64,000 bases of DNA from Thinopyrum elongatum (GCA_011799875.1 CM022298.1:498255357-498319356); one strand, 5' to 3'; positions 32,400-43,778 are shown, counted from the first letter of the stretch. A program made the numbers and translations. Notes: generated by a model not told the origin, from the letters alone.

Positions 32400-33230
32400 A
32401 ATCTTCCTCCTGGTTTCCTAAAATCACGTTCCCACACCATTGTAAATGTATATAGTCAATAAACGAGAGAATTGCACAAGGAGCGGCCGACAGCTGGGAC
32501 CCAGCAGCTTGAGCAGTATTTGTTTTTTGAGGGGTGAGCAGAATTTTGTTTGACCGATGTTTTTGTTGTTGTTCAGAGGAGCAGGGTATCAATTGGGCGG
32601 GAATGTGGCCCGTCTAGCCCAGGCTATTATTTTATGTCGACCAAATATCCAGCCGAGATATAAATTTTTCAAGATGAAAATGGCTTGCCCAACTATACAT
32701 TTTCTAAGGAATACCCAACCCAAGCCAACTTGTTATTCTCTGGCCCACTAGGCTACAAATCTTTCCTACGAGGGATGCATTAGGCTTGCCAAGAAAATGA
32801 GCTTTAAAAAATAATAAATAGGTTGTAATTATAAAAAATATGTTGTAAATATAAAAAAACGCTCCGAACACGTAATTAGTTCAAATTTTTTTTTGGATTT
32901 TCTTGACTGAACCTCGTCCAAGGCGGGGAGCTCCTGAACTGCATTTTTTGGATTTTTAAAATTTTAATTTCATTAATTGTTGCGTGCAAAATTTTGTTGA
33001 ATTTTTACCTAATATAAATTTATTTTAAAATTAGATTTAATTTGGCTCGAAATTTCGGGATAAATAATATATCAGATCCCATCAAAATGTCGGAAATATG
33101 GTTGAAATTATAAATTGTTGTCCTGGCTAGAAAAATGGGTAGTACTGTTAACAAACAGTAAATGGGCTGCAGTAAATTCCATTAGAATTTAGAAATGGGC
33201 TGTAAATTATTACAAATCGCAAATGGCTTA
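32400..33230. other. AT-rich spacer
   Basis: No gene. AT-rich with AAATTTTAATTT-like runs and two TTGTAATTATAAAAAATATG-type repeats near 32823 and 32845. From 33160 short AAATGGGCTG words appear, the kind seen in CACTA subterminal DNA. Confidence 0.5.
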
Positions 33231-33261
33231 TATGCTCTCTGCCACACAAATGTGATGCTCA

Positions 33262-34620
33262 CTTGTGGGCCTACTAAGTTAGCGCGTACGCAAGGCTTTC
33301 TCACCTTATAGTCAACACACGATTCTAGTAGCAGTGGCCATTGGATGTTCATCCAATGGCTGTCGTGCTTCTTCAATCTCGGATATTCTTGCTTCAGCCA
33401 CCCAAACCACCGCGGGCGGTACCGCCTGCTACTGCCTCCCATGGCCAGTTGTGCTGTCGCGCAGGCCTCACTAGCTCACCCTACTAACATCACTGTCCAG
33501 GCCACTCCTCTACCCACAAACACCTCCTGTTATTCTCCGGCGACGGCAGCCTCACACCACAGCCAAACCAGTGAACCCTCGTACTCTCCTTCGCGTGGGC
33601 ATCCACTTCTGTGTCTTCGCCGGCTCTGGGTCGTTCCCTTCCTATACATCGCCGTCATCCACCACGTTGGTTTTCTCGGGGCGGCGTGGTCAACTTTGTC
33701 AACAAACGACAACCATTGGAAGAGGGATGTACGTGGAGTGGCTGACAGTAGGGACCCACATGGTCCATGGCCGCACACAAGAAAGTACCTCCTTATTATG
33801 CGAAAACAAATGATTTCTCCCCCTGACAGGTTTGACCCACCAGCTACATCTTCGCACACATGCAAGTGCCTCCTTATTATGCGAAAAAAAGTTTACCCTC
33901 CATGATAGCTAGGACCCACCAGCTACATCTTTGCACGCAAGGAAGTGCCACCTTATCACACGCAAAAAACGGATTCCCCCTGCTAGCTGGACCCACCAAA
34001 TTTGGACGCTGACTTGTGGGCCTACTAAGTTGACGCGTATGGAGGGCTTTGTCAACTTAGTCAACAAACGACTCTAGGTGCAGTGACCGTTGGATGTTAA
34101 TCCAACCGCCGGGCTGCGTCTTCAACCTTTGGTCTTCTTGTTCCAGCCGCCCAAACCAGCGCCCGCAGTATCGCCTGCTCCTGCCTCCCCTGGCATGTGA
34201 TGCTGCCACCGATGGCCATGCCATCCCTCTACTCACCCACACCTCCTGTTATTCTCCGACGATGGCAGCCTCACATTGCAGTCGAAGCATTCAACCCTCG
34301 TACTCCCCTCCGCGTGGGCATCCACTGCTGCATCTTCCCCGGCTCTGCATCGTTCCCTTCCTAGGCCTCGCTGTCATCCACCGCCTTGGTGCTCTCGGCG
34401 CGGTGTGGTCAATGAATGACAGCCATCAGAAGAGGAATTTACGCGGTGAGGCTGATGGCTGGACCCACTAGCTACATCTTCGAACACAAGGAAGTGCCTC
34501 CTTATTACTCGCAAAATAAAAATGATTCCTCCCCCTGACAGCTGGGACCCAGCAGCTATATCTTCACACGCAGGGAAGTGCGTCCTTATCCTTCCTAACA
34601 GCTGGGACCCACCCAGTCGA
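33262..34620. repeat. ~750-bp direct repeat, two copies
   Basis: CTTGTGGGCCTACTAAGTT begins at 33262 and again at 34013 (751 bp apart). Both copies continue with GTTGGATGTT-type text, a GCCCAAACCA-CGC segment, CACACCTCCTGTTATTCTCC, GCGTGGGCATCCACT, and finish with AGGAAGTGCCTCCTTATTA. A shorter third copy of the last part lies at about 32260-32400. Several ORFs here are shadows of the repeat, in different frames in each copy. Confidence 0.8.
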
Positions 34621-34958
34621 AGCGTACAGAGCGTTGTGTGTTTGGTCGCGAACGTGTACGTACATATTGGTCGATCAGTCTCTCTGCAACGATGAACTGT
34701 GGCCGAGCAAGCACTGACACATGTCACAGTAGAGCCCCCGACGTAGCAGTTCAGACTGTCCCATCTAAACCGTGTACACGTACATACAACCACATGCCGA
34801 AAAATGCGGCCACGTACATACATACGGGCGGGGTCTCGAAACGCGTATTCGCGCATACGGACGGCTAGGGCTCGTTTACATGGAGAGGCAACAGACGGCA
34901 GTGACGTTGTCCTCTTCATCGGATGCTAACCGGCTGGGTCAGAATGGAGGAAACAGCG

Positions 34959-35345
34959 TCGTGTTCACCGGGAGCCAAGTGACTGGGTTGGAATGCGTCC
35001 TGTTCATCGGGAGCGAACCCACTGGGTCGGAACGCATCCTGTTCATCGGGAGCCAACCGGCTTGGACGGAACAGCCAGAATGGGGTCTGGCGTACCGCAA
35101 AATGGAGGAAAATGGCCTTCTGTTCGACCGCATACGGTTGAAACAGGGTCATGTTCATCGGGAAGGGTCTGGCGTACCACAAAACGGAGGAAGCAAACTT
35201 CTGTTCAAGGGCCTATGATCGAAACGGGGTCCTGTTGATCGCGAGGGGTGTGGCATACCACAAAACAGAGGAAACGGTCTTCTGTTGGAGCGCCTACAGT
35301 CGAAACGGGGTCATGTTCATCAGGAGGGGTGTGGCGTACCGCTAC
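34959..35345. repeat. Tandem repeats of 40 and 81 bp
   Basis: First a ~40-bp unit (CCTGTTCATCGGGAGC at about 34959, 34999 and 35038). Then an 81-bp unit whose GTCATGTTCATC/GTCCTGTTGATC blocks begin at 35148, 35229 and 35310. The second unit contains the first block, so the longer array seems to have grown from the shorter one. Confidence 0.8.
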
Positions 35346-35579
35346 TGTTTAGATGGCCCTCCACGGGGTCATGTTCATCCACCCCCAACCGGCTCGGGTG
35401 TGGCGGCCTCCTCGGGGTCCTGTTCATCCAGCGGCAACGGCATACTACCATGTGGGTCATGTTCATCCAACCCCCACAGGGAACTGTTGACCCAACCCCA
35501 ACCAACCGGCTAGACTCACCATGTTTCGACTCGTTCAACCAACCCCCAACAGTCACTGTTCATCAAGTGGCAGGTTCGA

Positions 35580-35790
35580 TCGGCTTCAGTAAGCAGCAAC
35601 AACAATCGATCGCTTGGGTTCAGTTAGCAGCAGTAGCGAAGGAATCACTCGGGTTTAGTCAGCAGCGGAGGAATCGCTCGGGTTCAGTTAAGAGCCAGGG
35701 ATCGATCGCTCAAGTTCAGTAACGTAGCTAGTGCAATCGCTCGGGTTCAGTAAGGGAACGCCTCGCTCGGGTTCAGTTAGAGCCCAACGC
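35580..35790. repeat. CTCGGGTTCAGT subterminal repeats
   Basis: At least six copies of TCG-CTCGGGTTCAGTTAG-like words spaced about 30-45 bp, next to the transposon end. Likely protein-binding subterminal repeats of the CACTA-type element (inference). Confidence 0.7.
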
Positions 35791-36124
35791 CTCGCACACA
35801 CGCGCGTACATATACGAGAGAAATGCGCAAACCTCCATGCATCGCTCGGGCCAGACCACCCACCGTAACCAGGAACTCCCCGAAATTTTCCTCACCCTCG
35901 CTGCTACTACCATTATTTCCGTCATGGACGGCCCAAAGAATGTCATGCAGGTGCGTTCCCAACCCGCCCAGGACGAAAATCCCATTTTCTGTCATGATTT
36001 TTTGTCATGCAAGTAGGAGCCCACCACATCTAGGATGATACCTGGTTTTGTCACAATTATTGTCATAGAAGTGTCATAAGCATGACAAAAAAAAATCGTT
36101 CGGGCCATAATGTCACGGATGTGT

Positions 36125-36139
36125 CTTTTTTTTGTAGTG
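36125..36139 (-). mobile_element. CACTA terminus (right end)
   Basis: T-run and GTAGTG, reverse complement CACTACAAAAAAAA. The following base begins sequence of a Gypsy integrase, so the element inserted into, or was joined to, that retrotransposon. Confidence 0.65.
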
Positions 36140-36141
36140 TA

Positions 36142-36549
36142 AGGATGATTCCAATAACCTGGCCGTTTGCAGTCTAGGGGCTTGATATGGCCGGGCACTT
36201 CAAAAGGCCTAAAGACAATAATACTCACCTTTTGGATGCCTTGGAGGAAGAATATGACCTTGCGGCGGCTTGATCGGCGATTTACCAGCAAGACCTGCGT
36301 CGCTATCATAGCCGCAGGGTTCGAAGCCGCACTTTCCAGGAGGGCGACTTAGTGCTCCGGCTGATTCAAGATCAGACAGGCATGCATAAGCTTTCACCTC
36401 CTTGGGAAGGGCCTTTTGTGGTCAACAAGAACCTCAACAATGGGTCCTATTATCTCATCGATATACGTGAACACATTAAGTCACATACCTCTGAGGAAGA
36501 GACCAACAGGCCTTGGAATATTGCTCATCTTCGGCCTTACTACACTTGA
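36142..36549 (+). pseudogene. Gypsy integrase remnant with internal deletion
   Basis: One frame to TGA 36547. It begins MIPITWPFAV, TAG, GLDMAGHFKRPKDNNTHLL, which is the start of the integrase catalytic core with its first Asp. It then jumps directly to ALEEEYDLAAA, TGA (36271), and the C-terminal part: YQQDLRRYHSRRVRSRTF, GDLVLRL, PPWEGPFVV, PWNIAHLRPYY. The core section with the second Asp and the Glu of the DDE triad is missing, so an in-frame deletion of several hundred bases has joined core start to C-terminus near 36230. The TAG sits where Trp is usual. This enzyme would insert cDNA into the genome; this copy cannot. Confidence 0.75.
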
Positions 36550-37541
36550 GCCACTGGCTCCAATCATTGTACATACATATCATGTATATATATTTTATGA
36601 TCAAATATAATAAAGATGGCATCCCTGAAACTCGGGGCCTCTGTTGTTTCATCTCATATATTGTGCATGAGCCTTTTCTTTGTTGATCATAGGTCACTTC
36701 AGGGCTTCCAACTCACCAAGTTTAGCTTTCTCACCCTCTTGACCCGGCAAAAAACGCCACCTCATTGGTTAAACCTGCCTGTATGCTTGATGCTACTCCA
36801 AAAAGATGGTCCACCGTACTCTTGACACTCAATCTTTATGACCCTGAACTAGTTAAGGTTAAAATGGTGGCTTAAGTCATGTGAGAGCCGGCTTACGGAA
36901 AGCAAGGATAAACCAAGGCTATCATGCCAGCTTCATCGAAGCAAGACTTGAGCCTCGATAGCCAGTCGTTTTGTCGAGCCTCAAAAGCTGACTTACTGTT
37001 TATTCGATATTTATATATATCAATGTTGTTTCTGTATTTACAGGAATATTTTGCTCTTAATCACATGATGGCAATGACTATACGTCCCCGGGTCAAAAGA
37101 TACTCCGGGTTGCTTGTGATGAGTATTGGACTTTTTGACCATGAGTCACCAAATTATAAAATCAGCATTGTGTTTTCACAAATTTTTATTACGACTATAA
37201 GTCGCCGGTGTATAACTCGCCGGATTATTTTACACCAATTTTAACTTGGTGCAATTTTTTGCAGATGTTACAAGTCTCTGCATTTACAAGTTTGCTGCAG
37301 GCGACTTATCAAACACAGATATCAGCAATGGTTATTGGATATTTAAGCATAAGACGCTCAAGGCGGGTCAAATAGCAGGCATTAGTCCAAATATTTTTCA
37401 GCCAATAGGCAGATGAGTGCTTGCGCAACAATCAACGTGCATGAAGGCATGGCAAGAGCGACCATGTATTTCATCTAAAGCCTATTACATGGCTACAGCT
37501 GAGCCAAGAATACTAAAGTTTTTGCAGAGTATAAACTACTC
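36550..37541. other. Spacer between pol and the antisense gene
   Basis: AT-rich, no gene. Contains CCGGTGTATAACTCGCCGGA-like words near 37203. Confidence 0.6.
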
Positions 37542-40500
37542 CTACAAGCCGGCCTCTGTGTCGTCCGAGTTAGCCCCTTGATGCCCCTCAGCGGTTGACG
37601 CCTCCGGGTTATCCTGCACCGGCTCTTCTGCTTCTCGGATCTGAGAGTTGTTCAGAGTCCAGTCGACATCCGTTAAAGCTTGGAAGATGGCTTCATCATG
37701 AAGGATAGGAGATAGGTCAACGTCAGGGGCAAAGAGATTCTTACGCCATTGCGGAGTTAAGTCACATGATATCAGGATGGGCGCTGGAACTCGTTTGTTG
37801 TTGCCATCGTAAGCCGGCTGATATTTTTTCAGCTCCATCTTTTCAACAAGCTGACTCACCAATACTCGTAACTCCTTCACACAATGGGTGTAGTCATCCT
37901 GTGAAAATGCAGACCCATCATATTTATATTCCGGGAACCCGCCATCCATTTCTGATAGATCTAGTTCTGGTGAATAAGCCATAACCCGACTTAAGGCGGT
38001 GGTGGCTCCTGATCGGACGACTGATTTCTTCAGCTCTTCGACCTGTTTTGGGATGGTTGACAGTCTCTTCGACCTATTTTGGGATGGTTGCATGTCCTTT
38101 TCGCCCATTACAGCCTTTAAGGTCCACATGCTTCCAGTGTATAACTGCTCTATAAGAGAGTATACAGCTTTCAGCTTCATAACAATGTCCTGAAGGCCGC
38201 GAGTTCTATCACCTACACAGAAGTTGATATATATGAGTCGTCGGGCGAGTTATTACTTATGCATGAGTCGCCAGGCGAGTTATTGTTGCTTTCTAAACTG
38301 GAAGGATGACTTAGCAAATATGGCTTGGGTCATTTCACTGATATGGTGCTTCAACCCGGCCAGTTCCTCAGTGACTAACAACAATTGTTTTTCGGCGGCT
38401 TCTGCTCGTTGGATCAGGGCGGCATTCTATGTCTCAAAAGATTTTTTTTCTCCGTCTCAAAGCCTGCCTTGATTTTCTCCAACTCTTCCAAAGAAGATTG
38501 CAGGCTTGACTCCGCCTTGGTCCATAGAGCCTGTTCAGTTTCCATATCTTTTCTCAAGCCGGTCAAATTTGACTCGGCTGTGCTTAAAGCCTCCTGCAAA
38601 ATAAGGAGATAATCAGATAACAGATGCTGAAGTAAGCCGGTGATAATATCAAACCCGGCGCCTAGGGGCTATATCAATTCAAATTCAATGGAGAAGTCCC
38701 AAGCAGATTGCAAGCAATATACTTGGCCCTTGGGGGCTAATGCATGTCATTATTCTATCTTAAAAGAGTACAAGAAGACCCGACTAATCTTAGGTAGATG
38801 AGCCGGCCCTTGGGGGCTACATGTTCATTCTTCAAAATCTCTTAATATTAAAAGACCCAGCTCATCTCAGGAAGATGAGCCGGCCCTTGGGGGCTACAGG
38901 TTCATTCTTCAAAATATTTTAATATTAAAAGACCCGACTCATCTCAGGAAGATGAGTCGGCCCTTGGGGGCTACGTGGTATTTCTTTTCCTACGAATTTA
39001 TTTGAAGAACCGGTTTATCATTAAAATGGTAACCCGGCACTTGGGGGCTACACTTCAAATTCTACAGTTTTCTATCTAAGTCTTAAACATACTCAAATTT
39101 TCCTATGGTCAAGACTTGGGGGCTACATAAAGATATATACAGCACAGGAGAAGATCAAGTGTACCTCATATTTTTTCTTCATCATGCTGGCCAGGCTGGC
39201 TTCCATGTCCCGGCTTGTAGCCAGGCGGCTTAAGTAGCCAGCATGCAGTTCATCAGCACTGAAGTCCTCATAATTTGGCAACTCAAGTTTTCATTTGCCC
39301 TTCTCAAGAAAGGGTATCTCCTCCTTGGTTGTGTGCTTAGTTAACATGTTGGAGGTTCCTGGAGTTTTATAACCTGTCCCAGTGATAGTAATGTCCTCAT
39401 TATTCTTCTCGTGAGAGGGAATGTCTTCAATCGCCCTGAAAGGGATTGAGGCAAGAGTGGGACTCGGCGGGTTAAGATTATCCACTGGGTTCACATCAGC
39501 ATCCATGGCTTCAGAAGCCGTCGGTTTAGTCTGCGGGGGCGGGTCGCCTTGATCGTCATGATGGTCTCGGGGTTCTCATTGTTGGCTTCAGGGGTTAGCA
39601 AAATCTGGTCCTCTAACTTAGGAATTTCTTGGGCTGTTGAAGACTTGCCCGTTTTCCTTTTCTTACTCTTGGCTTTGGCCCTGCGATCAATATGATATGT
39701 TCAAAAATACTTGACAATAAATCAAACCACTAACAGTTAGTACAGTTACTTACCCGGGGTTTATAACCGAAGCCGGTAGTTGAGTGGCGGATGTGTCTCC
39801 TGAAGATGGTGGCGACTCCTGATAATTTTAATAAGAAGGGTTAAGAGGCTGCCTGATAAGGCCGGCTTGTGGAAGAGAAGGAGTTGGACTGTGTGGCACC
39901 TCGTTACGACGCTTGCGAGCAGATGGTTCACGAGTTAACCCGGCTACCAGATCTCCAGAGCCGCCACTCCGAGTTTGGCGCCTCGACTCATGCTGGGTTT
40001 TCTTCAAAATAAAGTTCGGATCTAAATGAGCGTCGGGATGAAAAAATCTTACTTTTTGAATGACCCGCCTTGTTTTCTCTGGAGACAAGGATTCTAAGCC
40101 GAAAGAGATGGAAATTACCTCAACATCACCAGCCCGGCTTGTGGAAGCGTAGCCCTGAGAGTAAGAAGTGTCAGCGAGTTCAATAAAGAGGCGGCCAAGG
40201 GAATCAAGTTCTACCTCTGACTGGTTATCAGCGGCTAGTGACTCGCCCCTAGCAACCGACTCATTCGCAGCAGCAGCCTTGTTCTTCTTTTGAGCCTGCC
40301 CAGTTTTTGTGTTGAATACTTGTGATTTATTCCTCTTCCAAAAGGGAGATTCGGCCTGCATAGTGAAACAAGGTCAGCAAATGAAAACACTGGATATATA
40401 AAGAATGACAAGCCGGACGAATAAATATGAATATACTTACTGGAGGATCCAGGTTAAGGCTGCAGAAAGGATTCAACCCCACCTTGTTGCAAGCTTCTTG

Positions 40501-41325
40501 AGTCTCTCCAAGTAAATTTTTCACAATCTTAGGAATTTCAATAGGGTCTAGATTAATGTTGTTGTATCGTTGGGGGTCATTTAAGCCGATAGAGTAGTTG
40601 CACATCAAATCACTGCGGCGACTCAATGGTAGGATCCTCCAGGCAACCCAACATCGGTCTAGATCAACCCCAGTCAAGCCATTAGCTAGCAAGGCCCTGA
40701 GTTTTGAGTAACCAGGGGCAGTCTAAGCATGCTCTTCTAGAATAACTCGGCATTGGAGAGGAAAATCCATCGGCAGTCGGTCAACTCTGTAACCCGGAAC
40801 GGGGTTTTCACTAGCCGGAGCTGTATTCCTATAGTAGAACCAAGTTTTAATCCATCCTTTAGGATGACTTGGTAGGGTGACTGGAGGAAAAGAGCTGTCT
40901 CTCTGCCGTTGAATTGAGACTCCGCCAAGCTCTAGCTAGGGGGCATTAGTAAACTCTGTTTGGCGGTTGATATAGAAGAATTCCTTGAAAAGGGGAACAG
41001 TGGATTCCATTTGCAGGTACACCTCACAGAAGACTTGAAACTGGCACAAATTGGAAAATGAATTTGGAGCAAGGTCTTGAGGATGAAGGTTGAAAAAGTT
41101 TAAGACATCCTGGAAGAATTTTGACCCGGGTGGAGAAAAGCCTCTAAGGAGGTGATCTATGAAAACTATGACCTCTCCTTCACCGGGTTTGGGAACATCA
41201 TCTCCTTGGCCAGTGCGCCAGCCAATTTCTTCTTGAGCCGCCAGAAGGCCTTTTTCTTGGCAATCTTTAAGAACGAGGTCAGAAACTTGGGAAGGCACCC
41301 AGTTGCAGATGGTGGTTTTCGACAT
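37542..41325 (-). pseudogene. Spliced antisense gene, relative of the one in the first Gypsy element
   Basis: First exon from ATG 41325 (MSKTTICNWV), containing PGEGEVIVFIDHLLRGF and HPQDLAPNSF, the same PF04195-type block as in the 21.6-kb element. A TAG follows (about 40936), then open text resembling the usual downstream part (HPKGWIKTWFYYRNTAPA), another TAG, and DLDRCWVAWRILPL. Further segments: 40361-39828 (basic, ending in a Ser/Pro-rich tail), 39506-39291, a coiled coil at 38599-38414 (ETEQALWTKAESSLQSSL), and a C-terminal 212-codon frame at 38180-37542. Exon borders are not resolved. Stops and frame changes indicate decay. Function unknown. Confidence 0.6.
38725..38975. repeat. 77-80-bp tandem repeat, CCCTTGGGGGCTA units
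   Basis: GGCCCTTGGGGGCTA starts at 38725, 38805, 38882 and 38959 (80, 77, 77 bp). Units also share TTCATTCTTCAAAAT and AGACCC-GACTCATCTCAGG. Located in what would be an intron of the antisense gene. Confidence 0.85.
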
Positions 41326-42087
41326 ACTAAGTCGCCTAAGACAGGATGGAGAACTGCATAAATACAAATGGCGGGTCATTGCAAAGTGATAACTAGCCAC
41401 ATTGATTACATGATGAGACAGTACTGCTAATTATGATTAAAGACAAGTCGGCGTAATCATTATTGGTGGATGAGTCGCCCAACAGGTGAGCCGGCTTAGC
41501 AACAATGGCAGTTTCTAATATCTGCGGGTTTGTGATTACAATGGTGAGCCACCAGATAGCATGAAGGCATCTCATACTAAATGGAGGGTTTTCTAAAATA
41601 CAGCTAAGTATGATACAAACAAATTTCTACCAGAGCAGTTACGATTATGAATCTACCAAGCAGTCTAAAACGAAAAATAATGCTAAACCTAAGACGAAGC
41701 TTTGGAACGGTGGATGCTTAGCCGAGGGATTCGTAAGGGGATCTAAGTATTCTCAGATGCAAAAATGGCGTTACCGCACCCGCCGCTATATTTCTATGAG
41801 AGACCCTATCAAGCTACATGTGTGCTAGCAATAGTAATAATGGAGATGTGAACTCCGACGAACTGGTACAGATCTGTGGAAGAAGGGATGGCACACCTGA
41901 GAGTTGCAGAAGACGACGGCGGTGCATGGCTGAGCTTCGGCGATGGCGCCACGGTCCTGGATGAGTTCGCCGGTGGTGGGTGAATGGAGATGGCGGCGCG
42001 GCGAAGGGCTTCGGCTTAAGGAGGACGAAGAAGCGGTAGAAGCGTGGTAAAAATGAAAAAGAGGACCCCCCCCCCCCGCCACGCACG

Positions 42088-42097
42088 TGTATTTATA
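42088..42097 (-). promoter_or_regulatory. TATA box of the second antisense gene
   Basis: Reverse strand CTTATAAATA, preceding a GC-rich leader. It occupies the same place, just inside the 3' LTR, as the TATA box of the first antisense gene. The ATG is about 760 nt away, so a leader intron is likely. Confidence 0.45.
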
Positions 42098-42402
42098 AGG
42101 CAAGAGGCCCAAGGGTTAATGGCAGGCGGAAACACGAGGGGGCGCAGTAACTTTGGGAGCTGAAGACGCCTCGATTATCAGGATAAATGGATATGCGCAA
42201 AGATTCGTTATGATGCCATCATGGATTTTTTCGGGTTCTCAGATATGACGTCAGCAATAAGATGTGAAAAATAGACAAGTGTTAAAGTGTTATAAGCCGA
42301 CGTTTGACGACCCAAAGAAGATGTGTACCAAACCAGAATATAAGCCACCAGGTTGAATGGTGGAGATTGACATGAATGAATTCAAATCAATCTGGGGCCT
42401 AA

Positions 42403-42949
42403 TGTTGGGGATATAACCCAGTGATATAACCTGTCATGATTGGGTCGGGGTATCCAGGTGGCGGCTTAGGAACAAGGATCCAGATGGGCCAAGGAGCCGA
42501 GGAGCAAGACAACCTGGGCGGCTCACAGAGTGGGCCGGCTTAGGGCCTAGCATCTGAAGACGGCGGCTTGTAGCCCCGAAGTACAAGTCGCCAGGAGTTT
42601 CCTTACTTAGGAGACAAGCTGTGAACTTACTAAGTCACGGATCATAGTACGACCCAGACTCTTGTAAACCCTGGGTCCCGACCTATATATAAAGGGGGGT
42701 CTCAGGGGCAGAGTGGACTAAGTTACAATTGATCAATAGCTAGGTCAAGCGAATCCGCTCCCTTGTAAATGATCATCCAGCAATAAGCAAACAAGCAGGA
42801 ATTAGGCTATTACCTCGATCATGAGGGGCTGAACCTGGGTAAACTCGTGTCTCTCGGTTCTGCTCAGCCCGACAAGCTAATCACCTAGTTGCGATGGCCT
42901 CATGTCTAAGTCCTCACATTAGGACATCTGCCGTGACAAAACCACGACA
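42403..42949 (+). repeat. 3' LTR of the truncated Gypsy element
   Basis: 547 bp, from TGTTGGGGATATAACC to AACCACGACA, with TATATATAAAGG about midway. Preceded by a purine-containing TCTGGGGCCTAA. The 5' partner is outside or lost. Confidence 0.75.
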
Positions 42950-43259
42950 TAAACCGACTCCAAAGCTTTTCCAAAAGCAGTTTCACTCCATTTAGGAATA
43001 TTTAAAAAATTAGGAAAGTAAGAAGTAGTCCGAATAGTGCAGGAGGAGGCGATAAGACGTGGGGGCGCGCCCTACCCCCTGGGTGCGCCTCCCAGGCTTG
43101 TGGCCACATCGTGTGCCCTCCGGGCTCCGTTTTCTCCCAGAATACTTGTTTTGCATGGTAAAAATTCACTATATAATCTCCCGATGGTTTTGACCACCGT
43201 ATCACAGCAATGTCCTTTGTTCTTGTTTCGAGCTATTTTTCTGACATATCTAGATCGCC

Positions 43260-43778
43260 ATGACGTCCCCAAGCGCCCCGAAGGACAAGTTCTACGAGAA
43301 GGTCATCAACCCCTACCTTCTGGAGGTGCTGCAACACACTCAAACCATTGAGATGCGTGAGGGGGTGCTCCACATCTGGGATGTTCAAGGGCCAAGGAGG
43401 ACCGGAAGCATGGAGTCCAAGCTCGAAGCAGTGGAGCAGGAAGTCTTCAAGTGCCAAGGGATGGTGGAACGCGGACTCAACGCCAACCACTCCATGATCA
43501 CAGAATTCACCCGTGACCACAAGCTGGACACCAATGATATTGGAGAGGCCATCTTCAAGCTTCATGAGAAAATCGAGCATCTCCAAGCCCAGATCTATGA
43601 CCTGCAAAACCAAAACTGTGAGTATGAATACAGATTTAAGAGGATGAGTTTGGCTGCAGATTTGAGGATTCCGAAGACTCGTTCATCCTTCTATGATGGT
43701 GAGCCTATGTCTTGGAAGACGGAGGACAAGCCTCTCACATCATCAACTTCATCACCACCACCTACGAAGGAGACTTGA
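43260..43778 (+). CDS. Small coiled-coil ORF of the third LTR element
   Basis: Intact 172-codon ORF from ATG 43260 to TGA 43778. N-terminal MTSPSAPKDKFYEK, then a long helix (EAVEQEVFKCQGMVERGL, later AIFKLHEKIEHLQAQIYDL), then a Ser/Thr/Pro-rich tail. No protease or nucleic-acid-binding motif. It occupies the usual gag position behind the leader, so I infer a gag-like or accessory protein of a non-autonomous element. It is the longest undamaged frame among the retrotransposon sequences here. Confidence 0.6.
   Translation: MTSPSAPKDKFYEKVINPYLLEVLQHTQTIEMREGVLHIWDVQGPRRTGSMESKLEAVEQEVFKCQGMVERGLNANHSMITEFTRDHKLDTNDIGEAIFKLHEKIEHLQAQIYDLQNQNCEYEYRFKRMSLAADLRIPKTRSSFYDGEPMSWKTEDKPLTSSTSSPPPTKET

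Larger units (their letters stand above)
31880..36139. mobile_element. Second CACTA-type element, left end not found
   Basis: The right end at 36139 is a T-run plus GTAGTG, preceded by GGCCATAATGTCACGGATGTGTC and TGTCATAGAAGTGTCATAAG, small TGTCAT/ATGACA inverted words typical of Triticeae CACTA ends. Inside are repeat arrays (33262-34620, 34959-35345, about 35600-35790) and a captured gene fragment (31900-32330). No transposase. The left boundary is where the first copy of the internal GTGGTCAAC-ATGGTCAACAAAC block and its gene fragment begin; it is a guess. Confidence 0.5.
36140..42949 (+). mobile_element. Truncated Gypsy element, 5' part missing
   Basis: Holds the end of the pol frame (36142-36549), a reverse-strand spliced gene (about 41325 to 37542) with a TATA box at 42088, and a 3' LTR (42403-42949). 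The 5' LTR, gag, protease, RT and RNase H are absent from the window; the left side is replaced by the CACTA-type element. It is a different family from the 21.6-kb element (unlike LTR) but has the same plan. Five bases after the LTR (TAAAC) are the expected but unpaired target duplication. Confidence 0.75.

Noticed and set aside
33345..33905. 186-codon open frame on the + strand
   Set aside because: It lies within the ~750-bp direct repeat. The second copy of the repeat does not keep the same frame, so it is not conserved as protein.
34374..34919. 181-codon reverse-strand frame
   Set aside because: Crosses the repeat boundary of the second CACTA-type element, has no domain and no plausible promoter or start context.
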